64,000 nt of DNA, from assembly GCF_001513975.1 (NCBI RefSeq), contig NZ_KQ947993.1:124001-188000 (forward strand), written 5' to 3'. Below are positions 52,232 through 61,232 of this stretch, piece by piece. Each line of letters opens with the position of its first letter. The stretch's first letter is position 1. Made by a program: the position numbers and the translations under genes. A model generated the notes under the pieces. It was not told the DNA's origin and did not search any database. It saw only the letters and a list, made by a program, of their open reading frames with translations. The stretch is from Streptomyces curacoi. Its GTDB lineage: Bacteria > Actinomycetota > Actinomycetes > Streptomycetales > Streptomycetaceae.

Positions 52232-53110
52232 ATGCAGTACGGTCCCGCGGTGCGCCGCCGGAAACTGGGCGCAGAACTGCGTGCGTTGCGTACCGGGGCG
52301 GGGCTCACCAGTGGTGAGGCGGCCCGGCTGGTGGGCTGGCACCAGTCCAAGGTGAGCCGGATCGAGACCGGCGCCAGCGGGGTGAAACCGGCCGATGTGC
52401 GGTTACTGCTCGACGCATACGGCGTGCGGGACTCCCAACTGCGCGAGTTGCTGCTGGCGTTGGCGGGGGCGGACGACGGTGGCGGGCGACACCACTGGTG
52501 GCACGCTTATCGGGGGGTGCTGCCGCCGACCTACCGGGACTTCATCAGCCTGGAGTCCCAGGCGAGCGCGATGCGCACGCTGGAGACCTCCGTGGTGCCC
52601 GGGCTGCTCCAGACGCCGGAGTACGCCCGGGCGGTGACCCGGGCCGCGGTGGGCGGACTCGCCGCCGAGGCCGCCACCGCCGACGAACGGCTCGACGCGC
52701 TGGTCGCGGTCCGGCTGGCCAGGCAGGACGTGCTGCGCGGCGATCCGCCGCTGGAGCTGAGCGCGGTGCTCGACGAGGCGGTGCTGCGCCGGGAGGTCGG
52801 CGGGCCCGAGGTGATGACGCGGCAGCTGAGGCGGCTGATGGAGGCGGCGCGACTGCCCCAAGTCCGGCTCCAAGTCCTGCCGTTCGCGGCCGGGGAGCAT
52901 GTCGGCGTCACCGGGCCTTTCGTTATCTTCTCATTTTCGCGCACTTCTGATCTGGATGTGGTTGTTCTCGACCACTTGACGAGTAGCCTCTACCTCGAAC
53001 GGAAAGAAGACCTCCAGGCCTACACGGAGGCCTTCAACGCCCTTCAGGTCCACGCCCTTTCGCCCGAGGATTCGTTGGATTACATCGCCGCGATAGGTGG
53101 CGGCGCGTAA
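52232..53110 (+). CDS. WhiJ-like XRE regulator with DUF5753 domain, containing a TTA codon
   Basis: The 292-aa protein has an N-terminal XRE helix-turn-helix (LRTGAGLTSGEAARLVGWHQ then SKVSRIETG, about residues 20-50) and a C-terminal DUF5753 domain (FISLESQASAMRTLETSVVP; VLDEAVLRREVGGPEVM). The next gene encodes the DUF397 partner. Codon 58 (52403-52405) is TTA, the rare leucine codon read only by the bldA tRNA in Streptomyces. ATG 52232 is preceded by GGAGTAAGGAG. Confidence 0.9.
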   Translation: MQYGPAVRRRKLGAELRALRTGAGLTSGEAARLVGWHQSKVSRIETGASGVKPADVRLLLDAYGVRDSQLRELLLALAGADDGGGRHHWWHAYRGVLPPTYRDFISLESQASAMRTLETSVVPGLLQTPEYARAVTRAAVGGLAAEAATADERLDALVAVRLARQDVLRGDPPLELSAVLDEAVLRREVGGPEVMTRQLRRLMEAARLPQVRLQVLPFAAGEHVGVTGPFVIFSFSRTSDLDVVVLDHLTSSLYLERKEDLQAYTEAFNALQVHALSPEDSLDYIAAIGGGA

Positions 53111-53119
53111 GGAGGCACC

Positions 53120-53347
53120 ATGTCAGCACTGCCTCGGAACCTTCCCTCCAGCACCGCTCTGCCCGGTGTTCGATGGCTGCGCAGCAGCTACAGCACGGGA
53201 GCGAACAACTGCGTCGAGACGGCACGTCCGCGCACCGGTCCCTGGACCGGACTGCTCGCCGTGCGCGACTCCAAGGATCCGGCCGGACCCGCACTGCTCT
53301 TCTCCCCCGAGAGCTGGGCGGGCTTCACGGCCGCGTTCCAGTCCTGA
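53120..53347 (+). CDS. DUF397 domain protein, partner of the WhiJ-like regulator
   Basis: The 75-aa protein has the DUF397 signature: RWLRSSYSTGANNCVETA, VRDSKDPAGPALLFSPESW and the end FTAAF. In S. coelicolor WhiJ clusters such proteins bind their XRE-DUF5753 partner and relieve repression, so they behave like antitoxin-like antagonists. It starts 9 bases after the WhiJ-like stop. Confidence 0.92.
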   Translation: MSALPRNLPSSTALPGVRWLRSSYSTGANNCVETARPRTGPWTGLLAVRDSKDPAGPALLFSPESWAGFTAAFQS

Positions 53348-53408
53348 CAATCCCTGACAAATTCTGATCGGTTCTGCCAGTCCCAGCGCACGGCCGTGTC
53401 ACGCCGAC

Positions 53409-54536
53409 TCATGGTCGTGTCTCGCCGATCACCCGTACAGCGCCTTCGATCTGCCCCTGGGAGAGGTCCGCGCGGGCGGTGAGCCTCAGCCGTGAGATGC
53501 CGTCGGGAACGGAAGGAGGACGGAAACAGCCCACGGCGAGGCCCGCCGCACGGCACTCGGCCGCCCAGCGCACGGCCCCTTCCGGGGACGGCGCCCGCAC
53601 GGAGACGACCGCGGCGTCCGGACGTACGGCTTCCAGGCCCGCGGCCGTCAGCCGGGTGTGCAGTTCGCCCGCCACCGCGCGCGCCCGCGCCGCGCGCTCC
53701 GGTTCACGGCGCAGCAGTCTCAGTGCGGCCAGGGCCGCCCCCGCCGCGGCGGGGGCGAGGCCCGTGTCGAAGATGAACGTCCGGGCCGCGTTGACCAGGT
53801 GGTCGATCACCCGGGCGGGGCCGAGGACGGCACCGCCCTGACTGCCGAGCGACTTGGACAGCGTGACCGTCACGACGAGGTCGTCGGCGCCCGCGAGCCC
53901 CGCCGCGTGCGGGGCGCCGCGGCCGCCGTCGCCGAGCACGCCGAGCCCGTGCGCGTCGTCGACGACCAGCCCGGCGCCGCGGTCCCGGCATGCCGCGGCG
54001 AGCCCGGCCAGCGGGGCGGCGTCGCCGTCGACCGAGAAGACGGTGTCGGACACGACGACCGCCGGTCCGTCGTGTGTCCGGAGCGCTTTGCGCACGGCGT
54101 CCGGTTCGGCGTGCGCGACGACCTGGGTCGTGCCGCGGGCCAGCCGGCAGCCGTCGATGAGCGAGGCGTGGTTGCCCGCGTCGGAGACGATCAGCGAGCC
54201 GTGCGGGGCCAGCGCGGTGACCGCGGCGAGGTTGGCCGCGTAACCGGACGAGAAGACGAGCGCCGCCTCGAAGCCGCAGAAGTCGGCCAGCTCGCGCTCC
54301 AGCTCCGTGTGCAGTTCGGTCGTGCCGGTGACGAGCCGGGACCCGGTCGCGCCGCCGCCCCAGGTCCGCGCCGCCCGCGCCGCGCCCTCGACGACCTCGG
54401 GGTGCCGGGCCAGTCCCAGGTAGTCGTTGCTCGCCAGGTCGAGCAGCGGCGAGTCGGCGGGGCGGGGGCGCAAGGTCCGTACGAGTCCGGCACGATGGCG
54501 CAGCTCCGCCTGCTCGTCGATCCAGCCGAACGCCAT
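53409..54536 (-). CDS. bioF: 8-amino-7-oxononanoate synthase
   Basis: The 375-aa PLP enzyme condenses pimeloyl thioester with L-alanine, the first committed step of biotin ring assembly. Motifs: LASNDYLGLARHPEV, GTTELHTELERELADF, VVDDAHGLGVLG and the PLP lysine in TVTLSKSLGSQGG. It is divergent from bioB, with 148 bases between starts, and completes the pathway with bioBAD. Its start ATG 54536 has GGAGG upstream. Confidence 0.94.
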   Translation of the reverse strand: MAFGWIDEQAELRHRAGLVRTLRPRPADSPLLDLASNDYLGLARHPEVVEGAARAARTWGGGATGSRLVTGTTELHTELERELADFCGFEAALVFSSGYAANLAAVTALAPHGSLIVSDAGNHASLIDGCRLARGTTQVVAHAEPDAVRKALRTHDGPAVVVSDTVFSVDGDAAPLAGLAAACRDRGAGLVVDDAHGLGVLGDGGRGAPHAAGLAGADDLVVTVTLSKSLGSQGGAVLGPARVIDHLVNAARTFIFDTGLAPAAAGAALAALRLLRREPERAARARAVAGELHTRLTAAGLEAVRPDAAVVSVRAPSPEGAVRWAAECRAAGLAVGCFRPPSVPDGISRLRLTARADLSQGQIEGAVRVIGETRP

Positions 54537-54598
54537 GGGTCCTCCGGGGCTTTTGTAGGTAGCGGACAGACACTAGCGGTACGACCGGCCACCCATGG

Positions 54599-54616
54599 TG
54601 TGGCAATACCCACACG
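54599..54616. promoter_or_regulatory. Possible bio operator between bioF and bioB
   Basis: GTGTGG-CAATAC-CCACAC is an exact inverted repeat, overlapped by a second one (CCAC-CCATGGT-GTGG). It is centred in the divergent region, as expected for a shared biotin regulator, but it does not match a motif I know with certainty. Confidence 0.4.
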
Positions 54617-54684
54617 TCGAACCGGGTGTGTTGTGTGATCCCCACCTTGGCCCGGGACGGCTCGATAGGACAGGATCGGTCCCC

Positions 54685-55950
54685 ATGGACCTGCTGAACA
54701 CGCTGGTGGACAAGGGGCTTCGGCGCGAGCTGCCGACCCGCGAGGAAGCGCTGGCCGTCCTCGCCACTTCCGACGACGACCTGCTCGATGTGGTGGCCGC
54801 GGCCGGAAAGGTACGCCGTCACTGGTTCGGCCGGCGGGTGAAACTCAACTACCTCGTCAACCTCAAGTCGGGCCTGTGCCCGGAGGACTGCTCCTACTGC
54901 TCCCAGCGGCTCGGCTCCACCGCCGGCATCCTCAAGTACACCTGGCTCAAGCCGGACGAGGCGTCCAAGGCCGCGTCGGCCGGTTTGGCGGGTGGCGCCA
55001 AGCGGGTGTGTCTGGTGGCCAGCGGGCGCGGTCCGACGGACCGCGACGTCGACCGGGTCTCCGAGACCATCAAGACGATCAAGGAGCAGAACGAGGGCGT
55101 CGAGGTGTGCGCCTGCCTCGGTCTGCTCTCCGACGGCCAGGCGGAGCGCCTGCGCGAGGCGGGCGCGGACGCGTACAACCACAACCTCAACACCTCCGAG
55201 GGCACCTACGCGGACATCACGACCACGCACACCTACGCCGACCGTGTCGACACCGTGCAGAAGGCGCACGCGGCCGGTCTGTCCGCCTGCTCCGGCCTGA
55301 TCGCGGGCATGGGCGAGAGCGACGAGGACCTGGTCGACGTCGTCTACTCGCTGCGTGAGCTGGACCCCGACTCGGTACCGGTGAACTTCCTGATCCCGTT
55401 CGAGGGCACCCCGCTGGCCAAGGAGTGGAACCTCACCCCGCAGCGCTGTCTGCGGATCCTCGCGATGGTCCGGTTCGTGTGCCCGGACGTCGAGGTGCGC
55501 ATCGCGGGCGGCCGTGAGGTGCATCTGCGCACGATGCAGCCGCTGGCCCTGCACCTGGCCAACTCGATCTTCCTCGGCGACTACCTCACCAGCGAGGGCC
55601 AGGCGGGCAAGGCCGACCTGGAGATGATCGCCGACGCCGGCTTCGAGGTGGAGGGCGCCGACCAGGTGACGCTGCCGGAGCACCGGGCGACGGCCGGGGG
55701 CGGGTGCGGCTCGCACGAGAGCGCGGGGTGCGGGTCGCAGGAGAGTGCCGGGTGCGGGTCGCAGGAGAGTGCTGGGTGCGGCACTGCCGAGAGTGCCGGA
55801 TGCGGGTCCCATGAGAGCGCCGGGTGCGGGTCGCACGAGGGGGGCGGTGTGTGCGGTACGGCCGCCGGCGCCCCGGCCAACGAGCCGCGCCCCGACCTGG
55901 TCGCCGTACGCCGCCGTGGCGCCGGAACGGACCTCGCGCCCAATGCCTGA
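54685..55950 (+). CDS. bioB: Biotin synthase with a Cys-rich repeat tail
   Basis: A 421-aa radical-SAM enzyme that inserts sulfur into dethiobiotin. The CPEDCSYC cluster (Cys65, 69, 72) binds the SAM 4Fe-4S cluster; YNHNLNTSEGTY and RIAGGREVHLR are conserved core motifs. After the normal end near residue 335 there is an extra 85-residue tail with seven cysteines spaced almost every 8 residues in units like ESAGCGSH or ESAGCGSQ, then a basic end. The tail may bind iron or store sulfur; this is inference. It overlaps bioA by 8 bp. Confidence 0.95.
   Translation: MDLLNTLVDKGLRRELPTREEALAVLATSDDDLLDVVAAAGKVRRHWFGRRVKLNYLVNLKSGLCPEDCSYCSQRLGSTAGILKYTWLKPDEASKAASAGLAGGAKRVCLVASGRGPTDRDVDRVSETIKTIKEQNEGVEVCACLGLLSDGQAERLREAGADAYNHNLNTSEGTYADITTTHTYADRVDTVQKAHAAGLSACSGLIAGMGESDEDLVDVVYSLRELDPDSVPVNFLIPFEGTPLAKEWNLTPQRCLRILAMVRFVCPDVEVRIAGGREVHLRTMQPLALHLANSIFLGDYLTSEGQAGKADLEMIADAGFEVEGADQVTLPEHRATAGGGCGSHESAGCGSQESAGCGSQESAGCGTAESAGCGSHESAGCGSHEGGGVCGTAAGAPANEPRPDLVAVRRRGAGTDLAPNA
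55699..55852 (+). repeat. 24-bp coding tandem repeats in the bioB 3' end
   Basis: About six imperfect 24-base units, each coding an 8-residue motif with one cysteine (consensus GCGS-H/Q-ESA). Differences between units are mostly at third positions (AGTGCC, AGCGCC, AGTGCT), so the array is not brand new. Confidence 0.85.
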
Positions 55951-57223
55951 CCTGAGCGTGCCAGAGCTGCTGGCGCTCGACCGGCGGCACGTCTGGCATC
56001 CGTACGGCCCCATGCCCGGCCGGATCGACCCGCTCGTCGTGGAGTCGGCGAGCGGGGTGCGGCTGAAGCTGGCGGGGGGTTCGGGCGAGCTGGTCGACGG
56101 CATGTCGTCCTGGTGGTCCGCGATCCACGGCTACAACCACCCGGTGCTCAACGAGGCCGCGCACGAGCAGCTGGCGCGGATGAGCCATGTGATGTTCGGC
56201 GGGCTCACGCACGAGCCCGCCGTACGGCTGGCGAAGCTCCTTGTCGACATGTCGCCCGACGGCCTGGAGCATGTCTTCCTCGCCGACTCCGGGTCGGTGT
56301 CGGTCGAGGTCGCGGTCAAGATGTGCCTGCAGTACTGGCGTTCCCTGGGCCGCCCCGGCAAACAGCGGCTGCTGACCTGGCGGGGCGGCTACCACGGCGA
56401 CACCTGGCAGCCGATGTCGGTGTGCGACCCCGAGGGCGGGATGCACGAGCTGTGGACCGGCGTGCTCCAGCGCCAGGTGTTCGCGGACCCGCCGCCGGCC
56501 CAGTACGACGAGTCGTACGCCGACCATCTGCGCTCCCTGATCGAGCGGCATGCGCACGAACTGGCGGCGGTGATCGTCGAGCCCGTCGTCCAGGGCGCGG
56601 GCGGGATGCGGTTCCACTCCCCTGCGTATCTGCGGGTGCTGCGGGAGGCGTGCGACGCGCACGACGTGCTGCTGGTGTTCGACGAGATCGCGACCGGGTT
56701 CGGGCGCACGGGCGCGCTGTTCGCGGCGGACCACGCGGCGGTGACGCCGGATGTGATGTGCGTGGGCAAGGCGCTGACCGGCGGCTACCTGACGTTGGCC
56801 GCCACTGTGTGCACCTCACGCGTGGCGGACGGGATCTCGCAGGGCGAGGTGCCGGTCCTGGCGCACGGACCGACGTTCATGGGCAACCCCCTGGCTGCCG
56901 CCGTCGCCTGCGCCTCGATCGAGCTGCTGCTCGGCCAGGACTGGCTCGCCGAGGTCAAGCGGATCGAGGCGGGGCTGCGGGAGGGGCTGGCCCCCGTGGC
57001 GGGCCTGCCGGGCGTGCGGGACGTGCGGGTGCTCGGCGCCATCGGCGTCGTCCAGCTCGACCACGCCGTGGACATGAAGGCGGCGACGGACGCGGCCGTG
57101 CGCGAGGGCGTGTGGCTGCGGCCGTTCCGCGACCTCATCTACACGATGCCGCCGTACGTCACGGGCGACGCGGACGTGGCACGGATCGCCCGCGCGGTGT
57201 GCGCGGCGGCGAGGGAGGGCTGA
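55943..57223 (+). CDS. bioA: Adenosylmethionine-8-amino-7-oxononanoate aminotransferase
   Basis: A 426-aa class III aminotransferase that converts KAPA to DAPA. Motifs: HVWHPYGPM at the N-terminus, DGMSSWWSAIHGYNHP, DSGSVSVEVAVKM, PLP aspartate in LVFDEIATGFGRTG and PLP lysine in CVGKALTGGYLTLAAT. ATG 55943 overlaps the bioB stop and bioD follows at once, so bioBAD is one operon. Confidence 0.95.
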   Translation: MPDLSVPELLALDRRHVWHPYGPMPGRIDPLVVESASGVRLKLAGGSGELVDGMSSWWSAIHGYNHPVLNEAAHEQLARMSHVMFGGLTHEPAVRLAKLLVDMSPDGLEHVFLADSGSVSVEVAVKMCLQYWRSLGRPGKQRLLTWRGGYHGDTWQPMSVCDPEGGMHELWTGVLQRQVFADPPPAQYDESYADHLRSLIERHAHELAAVIVEPVVQGAGGMRFHSPAYLRVLREACDAHDVLLVFDEIATGFGRTGALFAADHAAVTPDVMCVGKALTGGYLTLAATVCTSRVADGISQGEVPVLAHGPTFMGNPLAAAVACASIELLLGQDWLAEVKRIEAGLREGLAPVAGLPGVRDVRVLGAIGVVQLDHAVDMKAATDAAVREGVWLRPFRDLIYTMPPYVTGDADVARIARAVCAAAREG

Positions 57224-57224
57224 C

Positions 57225-57941
57225 ATGCCGGTACTGGTGATCACGGGGACGGGCACGGAGGTGGGCAAGACCGTCACGACGGCCGCGGTTGCCGCGGCCG
57301 CGGTGGCGGCGGGCCGGTCGGTGGCGGTGCTGAAGGCCGCGCAGACAGGCGTACGGCCGGATGAGCGCGGGGACGCGGACGAGGTCGCGCGGCTCGCGGG
57401 AGCCGTGGCGACGGCCGAACTCGCCCGGTTTCCCGATCCGTTGGCCCCGGCGACGGCCGCACGGCGGGCCGGCCGGACACCGGTGCGTCCGCAGCAGGTC
57501 GCCGAGGCCGCCGCCAAGCTGGCCGCCGAGCACGACCTGGTGCTGGTGGAGGGGGCGGGCGGACTGCTCGTCCGCTTCGACGAGGCGGGTGGGACGCTGG
57601 CGGACGCGGCCGAGCTGATGGCGGCGCCGGTGCTGGTGGTGGCGTCGGCGGGGCTCGGCACCCTGAACACGACGGAGCTGACGGCACGTGAACTGCGCGG
57701 CAGACGGCTGGACCTGCTGGGCGTCGTGATCGGCAGCTGGCCCGCCGCGCCGGATCTGGCGTCGCGTTGCAATGTCGCGGACCTGCCGGACGTGGCGGGG
57801 GCGCCGCTGCTGGGTGCCCTGCCGGCGGGTGCGGGGGCGCTGGCACCGGCCGACTTCCGGGTCGCGTCACCGGGTTGGCTGGCGCCGCGGCTGTTCGGGA
57901 CGTGGGACGCGGAGGGGTTCCGGGCGCGGGAAGCGCCCTGA
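57225..57941 (+). CDS. bioD: Dethiobiotin synthetase
   Basis: The 238-aa ATP-dependent carboxylase closes the ureido ring of dethiobiotin. It has the P-loop GTGTEVGKTVTTAA, the substrate motif LKAAQTGV and VEGAGGLLVRFD. It starts one base after the bioA stop. No terminator is obvious in the 55 bases to the next gene. Confidence 0.94.
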   Translation: MPVLVITGTGTEVGKTVTTAAVAAAAVAAGRSVAVLKAAQTGVRPDERGDADEVARLAGAVATAELARFPDPLAPATAARRAGRTPVRPQQVAEAAAKLAAEHDLVLVEGAGGLLVRFDEAGGTLADAAELMAAPVLVVASAGLGTLNTTELTARELRGRRLDLLGVVIGSWPAAPDLASRCNVADLPDVAGAPLLGALPAGAGALAPADFRVASPGWLAPRLFGTWDAEGFRAREAP

Positions 57942-57996
57942 GGCCTGCTACGGGTGACGCTGCCGGGGTGTCAGACCCTCGTGCCATGCTCTGATC

Positions 57997-58575
57997 ATGG
58001 TCAATGCAGACGCGGTCGAAGACCGGCACGACGACGAGGCGGCTCCGGCACCGGCATGGGCGGGAAGGCCCACCCCCGACGAGTGGGCCGGTCTGATCGC
58101 GGAGTGGGACGAGATCCGGCAGGGCTACCACCTCGGCGATACACCGGGGAGGGTGCTGGAGTGCGCGAGAAACGTCGAGGCGAGCGTGGCAGCCGGCGGA
58201 CCGGACACCGCGCTCTGGACCCTCGGGCTGGTGCTCATAGGCCCTTATGTGATCTACGCCCGCCCGGACGCGGCGGCCGAGGCCCGGGTGCTGAAGGCGA
58301 TGAGCGCCGTCGAGCGGGCTCTCGGGGAGACGCCCTGTGCCCATGACGAGCATCCTTGCGACGACATGCCGCTCGACGACGAGCTGGACAACCTCCGGTA
58401 CGTCCTGGAGATGCTGGCCCGGCCGGAGCGGGACGCCGCCCACGAGGCGTCCCTGGCCGACGAGGAGCTCCGGCCCGACGAGGACTCCGAGAACTGGTTC
58501 GAAGGCCGGATGACCCGGGAGATATGGGCCTGTCCGCGGAACCTCGCCGGGTTCGCCCGCGCCTTCGCCGACTGA
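57997..58575 (+). CDS. Hypothetical acidic protein (192 aa)
   Basis: An acidic helical protein (WAGLIAEWDEIRQGYHLGDTP; MSAVERALGETPCAHDEHPCDD; MTREIWACPRNLAGFARAFAD). No signal peptide or membrane segment. The C-x2-HDEHPCDD segment could bind a metal. I do not recognise the family. It may be read through from bioD, from which it is separated by 55 bases, but a role in biotin metabolism is not supported. Confidence 0.6.
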   Translation: MVNADAVEDRHDDEAAPAPAWAGRPTPDEWAGLIAEWDEIRQGYHLGDTPGRVLECARNVEASVAAGGPDTALWTLGLVLIGPYVIYARPDAAAEARVLKAMSAVERALGETPCAHDEHPCDDMPLDDELDNLRYVLEMLARPERDAAHEASLADEELRPDEDSENWFEGRMTREIWACPRNLAGFARAFAD

Positions 58576-58585
58576 GCCGGAGCGG

Positions 58586-61117
58586 CTAGCACGAACCTCC
58601 CTCCCCGCTCTCGGCGAGGAGCCGCACCAGTTCGATGCGGGAGCGGATCCCCAGGCGGGTGAAGACGCCTCGCAGGTGGTGGTCGATCGTGCGCGGGCTC
58701 AGGGCCAGGCGGGCGGCGATCTCACGGTTGGTGGCGCCCTCGGCGGCCATACGGGCGACCAGGAGCTGTTGGGCCGTGAGGCGGGCGGTGGGGTTGTCGG
58801 GGGCGGTCGGCGCGGGGGCGGCCGGGGTGCCCAGGGCGCGGAGTTCGGTGCGGGCCTGGGCCGCGCAGTGCGGAGCACCGAAGGAGTCGAACGCCTCCAG
58901 GGCGCTGTGCAGACGGTCGCGTGCCTCCGTACGGCGGCGCAGTCGGCGCAGCGCGCTGCCGAACAACAGCTCCGTGCGGGCGCGTTCGAAGTCCCGGGTG
59001 CCGTGGGCGTGCAGGTCGAGTGCCGTGCGGTAGTGGTCCACCGCTTCCTCGCCGGGGGCGAGCAGGGCACGGCAGCGGGCGCTGAGGGCCAGGTCGTCGG
59101 GGCTGCGCACGGCGCTCGCCCAGCGGTGGTAGTCGGCGTGCGCGACGCGGGCCACCCGGGTGTCGCCGGTGCGGACGGCGGCCTCCACGTAGTGCGGGGT
59201 GGCCAGGTGGCGGATGGCCCGGTGGCCGTGGCCCGGGCCGAAAGCGGCCAGGGCGCGCAGTCGGGTGGCCGCGGCGGCGTACCGGCCGCTGCTCAGGTCG
59301 AGGAAGGCGAGCGCCCAACGGGCGAGGGCGGCGGGCAGGCCAAGACCGTGGGCGAGGGCGTACGACCGTGCCGTCGCGGCGCGTTCGCGGCAGACGTCGG
59401 CGTCTGCGGTGAGCGCCGCGAACATGGCGAGGGCGGCCTGCAGATGGCAGGCGCCGTTGTCCTGACCGGTGGCGTGGGCCTGCCACAGCGCGTCCGCCGC
59501 GGTGGCCTCGCCCGCCCTGGGACGCCCCGTCCAGAAGTCGGCGTAGGCACGGAACTCCATCGCCTGCGCCACGGTCACCGGAGTGCCCCGGGCCCGGGCG
59601 GAAGCGACCGCGCGGACCGTCGCGGTGGCCGCGCGGGTGTGGTCACCGAGGAGCAGGGCGGCGATCCCGGCGTGGATGAGGACCGTGGGGTCACCGCCCG
59701 GCCCACCGCGCCCCGCCGCCGCCTGCAGCAGGTCGCGCGCGTCCTCGTACCGCCCGTCGAAGGCGGCCACGAGCCCGCTCAGCGTGCCCGGCGGCACGAC
59801 GCCGAGCCGATCGGCGAGACGGGCGGCCTCTCGCAGCCGACGTACGTCTCCGGTGTAGATGGCGGCTTCGGTGGCTCGGGCGAGGAGGTGAAGGGCGGGG
59901 GTGAGGGGAGCGGGGGCGAGGGAAGCGGGGAAGAGGGGGGCCGAGGTGAGGGGGTTGAGGGGGGTGGGGACGACGGGGGCTGGCGTAGCGGTGGCTGCGC
60001 CTACGGCGGCTGACGCGGTGGTGGCTGTATCGACGGTGGATGGCGTAGTGGTGGTGGCTGGCGTAGTGGTGGTGGCTGCGCCGTCGCCTGCTGACGCGTT
60101 GGTGGCTGCATCGACGGCGGCTGACGCATATGCGGCTGTGCCAACGGCGGCTGACGTACAGGCGGCTGTACCGCCCCCGGCCGACGGTGCAGGCGCCGTG
60201 TCGGCGGCGGTCGTTGCGGGCCCCGGCGCAGTGGGGGCGGCCGAGGATTGGGAGGCCACGGCTGTCAGCAACGCGTCGAACGCCTCCGACGCGTTCCCCG
60301 CCCGCAGGGCGAGCACCCCGCTCAGTGCGTCGTCGGAGAGGGCGGCGGCCAATCTGCGGGCCCGGTCCCCGTCGCCCGACTGCCAGGCGTACCCGGCGGC
60401 CCGGGCCAGCAGGCGGGTCCGCTCGGACGGGTCGGGGCACAGCGCCGCGGCCCGCTCCGCCAGGGCCCGCGCCAAGGGAAGCCGCCCCGCGGCACCCGCC
60501 CTGTCCGCCGCCCCGCCGAGCTCCGCCGCGAGCCGCCCGCTGGGGCCGAGCGCCCCCGCACCCCGGTGCCAGGAACGCCACGGCGTCTCGCCCTCGCCGC
60601 GCAGCACCCGGACCAGCAGGCGGTGGACGTCGCGGCGGTCGGCCGGGGAGCCCGTCTCGTAGGCCGCGATCCGCGTCCACGCGTCGCGGAAGACCACTCC
60701 GCCCGCTCCCGCGTGTGCGACGCCGGCCACCTCGGCGGCGTCCAGGCGCCGGGTGTCGAGGCGGGCGGCCACGACGGCGCGCAGAAAGGCGTCGGTGCGG
60801 ACCGGGTGCTGGTCGGCCGCGGCGAGCAGCAGCAGAAGGCGTGTGTCGTCCGGCAACGCCCTGATCTCCGCCCGGCGTTCGCGCAGCAGTGTCAGGGCCA
60901 GTTCGGCCGGTTCGGCGGGGAGCGGGTCGTGTCCCGCGCGCTGGCGGTCGGTCAGGCGCGGGACCAGTTCGGCTGCCGCGCGCGGATCGCCGTACACGGC
61001 ACGCAGCACCCGAACGCGGACGCCTTCCGGGAGGGTGGCGGCCAGCCGGCGCCACGCGTGCGTGCCCTGCGGTGGCGAAGTGCGACCGAGATGCGGGGGG
61101 TTCACCGGAGTCACCAC
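58586..61117 (-). CDS. LuxR family (LAL-like) regulator lacking the N-terminal ATPase domain
   Basis: The 843-aa protein ends in a LuxR helix-turn-helix (RLTAQQLLVARMAAEGATNR, then EIAARLALSPRTIDHHLRGVF, about residues 775-835). Most of the rest is TPR-like helices. The N-terminal 110 residues resemble the segment that follows the ATPase core in LAL/MalT regulators (ALPDDTRLLLLLAAADQHP), but no Walker A motif is present. A 110-residue Ala/Thr-rich low-complexity insert lies at about 290-400. It is divergent from a secreted lipase gene, recalling the LipR-LipA pair of S. exfoliatus. GTG start. Confidence 0.8.
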   Translation of the reverse strand: MVTPVNPPHLGRTSPPQGTHAWRRLAATLPEGVRVRVLRAVYGDPRAAAELVPRLTDRQRAGHDPLPAEPAELALTLLRERRAEIRALPDDTRLLLLLAAADQHPVRTDAFLRAVVAARLDTRRLDAAEVAGVAHAGAGGVVFRDAWTRIAAYETGSPADRRDVHRLLVRVLRGEGETPWRSWHRGAGALGPSGRLAAELGGAADRAGAAGRLPLARALAERAAALCPDPSERTRLLARAAGYAWQSGDGDRARRLAAALSDDALSGVLALRAGNASEAFDALLTAVASQSSAAPTAPGPATTAADTAPAPSAGGGTAACTSAAVGTAAYASAAVDAATNASAGDGAATTTTPATTTTPSTVDTATTASAAVGAATATPAPVVPTPLNPLTSAPLFPASLAPAPLTPALHLLARATEAAIYTGDVRRLREAARLADRLGVVPPGTLSGLVAAFDGRYEDARDLLQAAAGRGGPGGDPTVLIHAGIAALLLGDHTRAATATVRAVASARARGTPVTVAQAMEFRAYADFWTGRPRAGEATAADALWQAHATGQDNGACHLQAALAMFAALTADADVCRERAATARSYALAHGLGLPAALARWALAFLDLSSGRYAAAATRLRALAAFGPGHGHRAIRHLATPHYVEAAVRTGDTRVARVAHADYHRWASAVRSPDDLALSARCRALLAPGEEAVDHYRTALDLHAHGTRDFERARTELLFGSALRRLRRRTEARDRLHSALEAFDSFGAPHCAAQARTELRALGTPAAPAPTAPDNPTARLTAQQLLVARMAAEGATNREIAARLALSPRTIDHHLRGVFTRLGIRSRIELVRLLAESGEGGSC

Positions 61118-61232
61118 ACAAGTGACGTTACTGGCGAGTTAATTGAACCGTAAAGACCGGCGATTTCGCCGATGCGGCGCGCGTAGACCCGGCTCGACAC
61201 TCCTGACAACCCCACACGTTTCAGGAGGCATC

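Noticed and set aside
55699..55852. Regular 24-bp repeats that could suggest a CRISPR array
   Set aside because: They are contiguous, in frame, without unique spacers, and code for the BioB tail.
59985..60180. Repeated GGTGGCTG-like units on the plus strand resembling a minisatellite or array
   Set aside because: They are the coding sequence of an Ala/Thr-rich low-complexity segment of the LuxR-type protein, without regular period or spacers.
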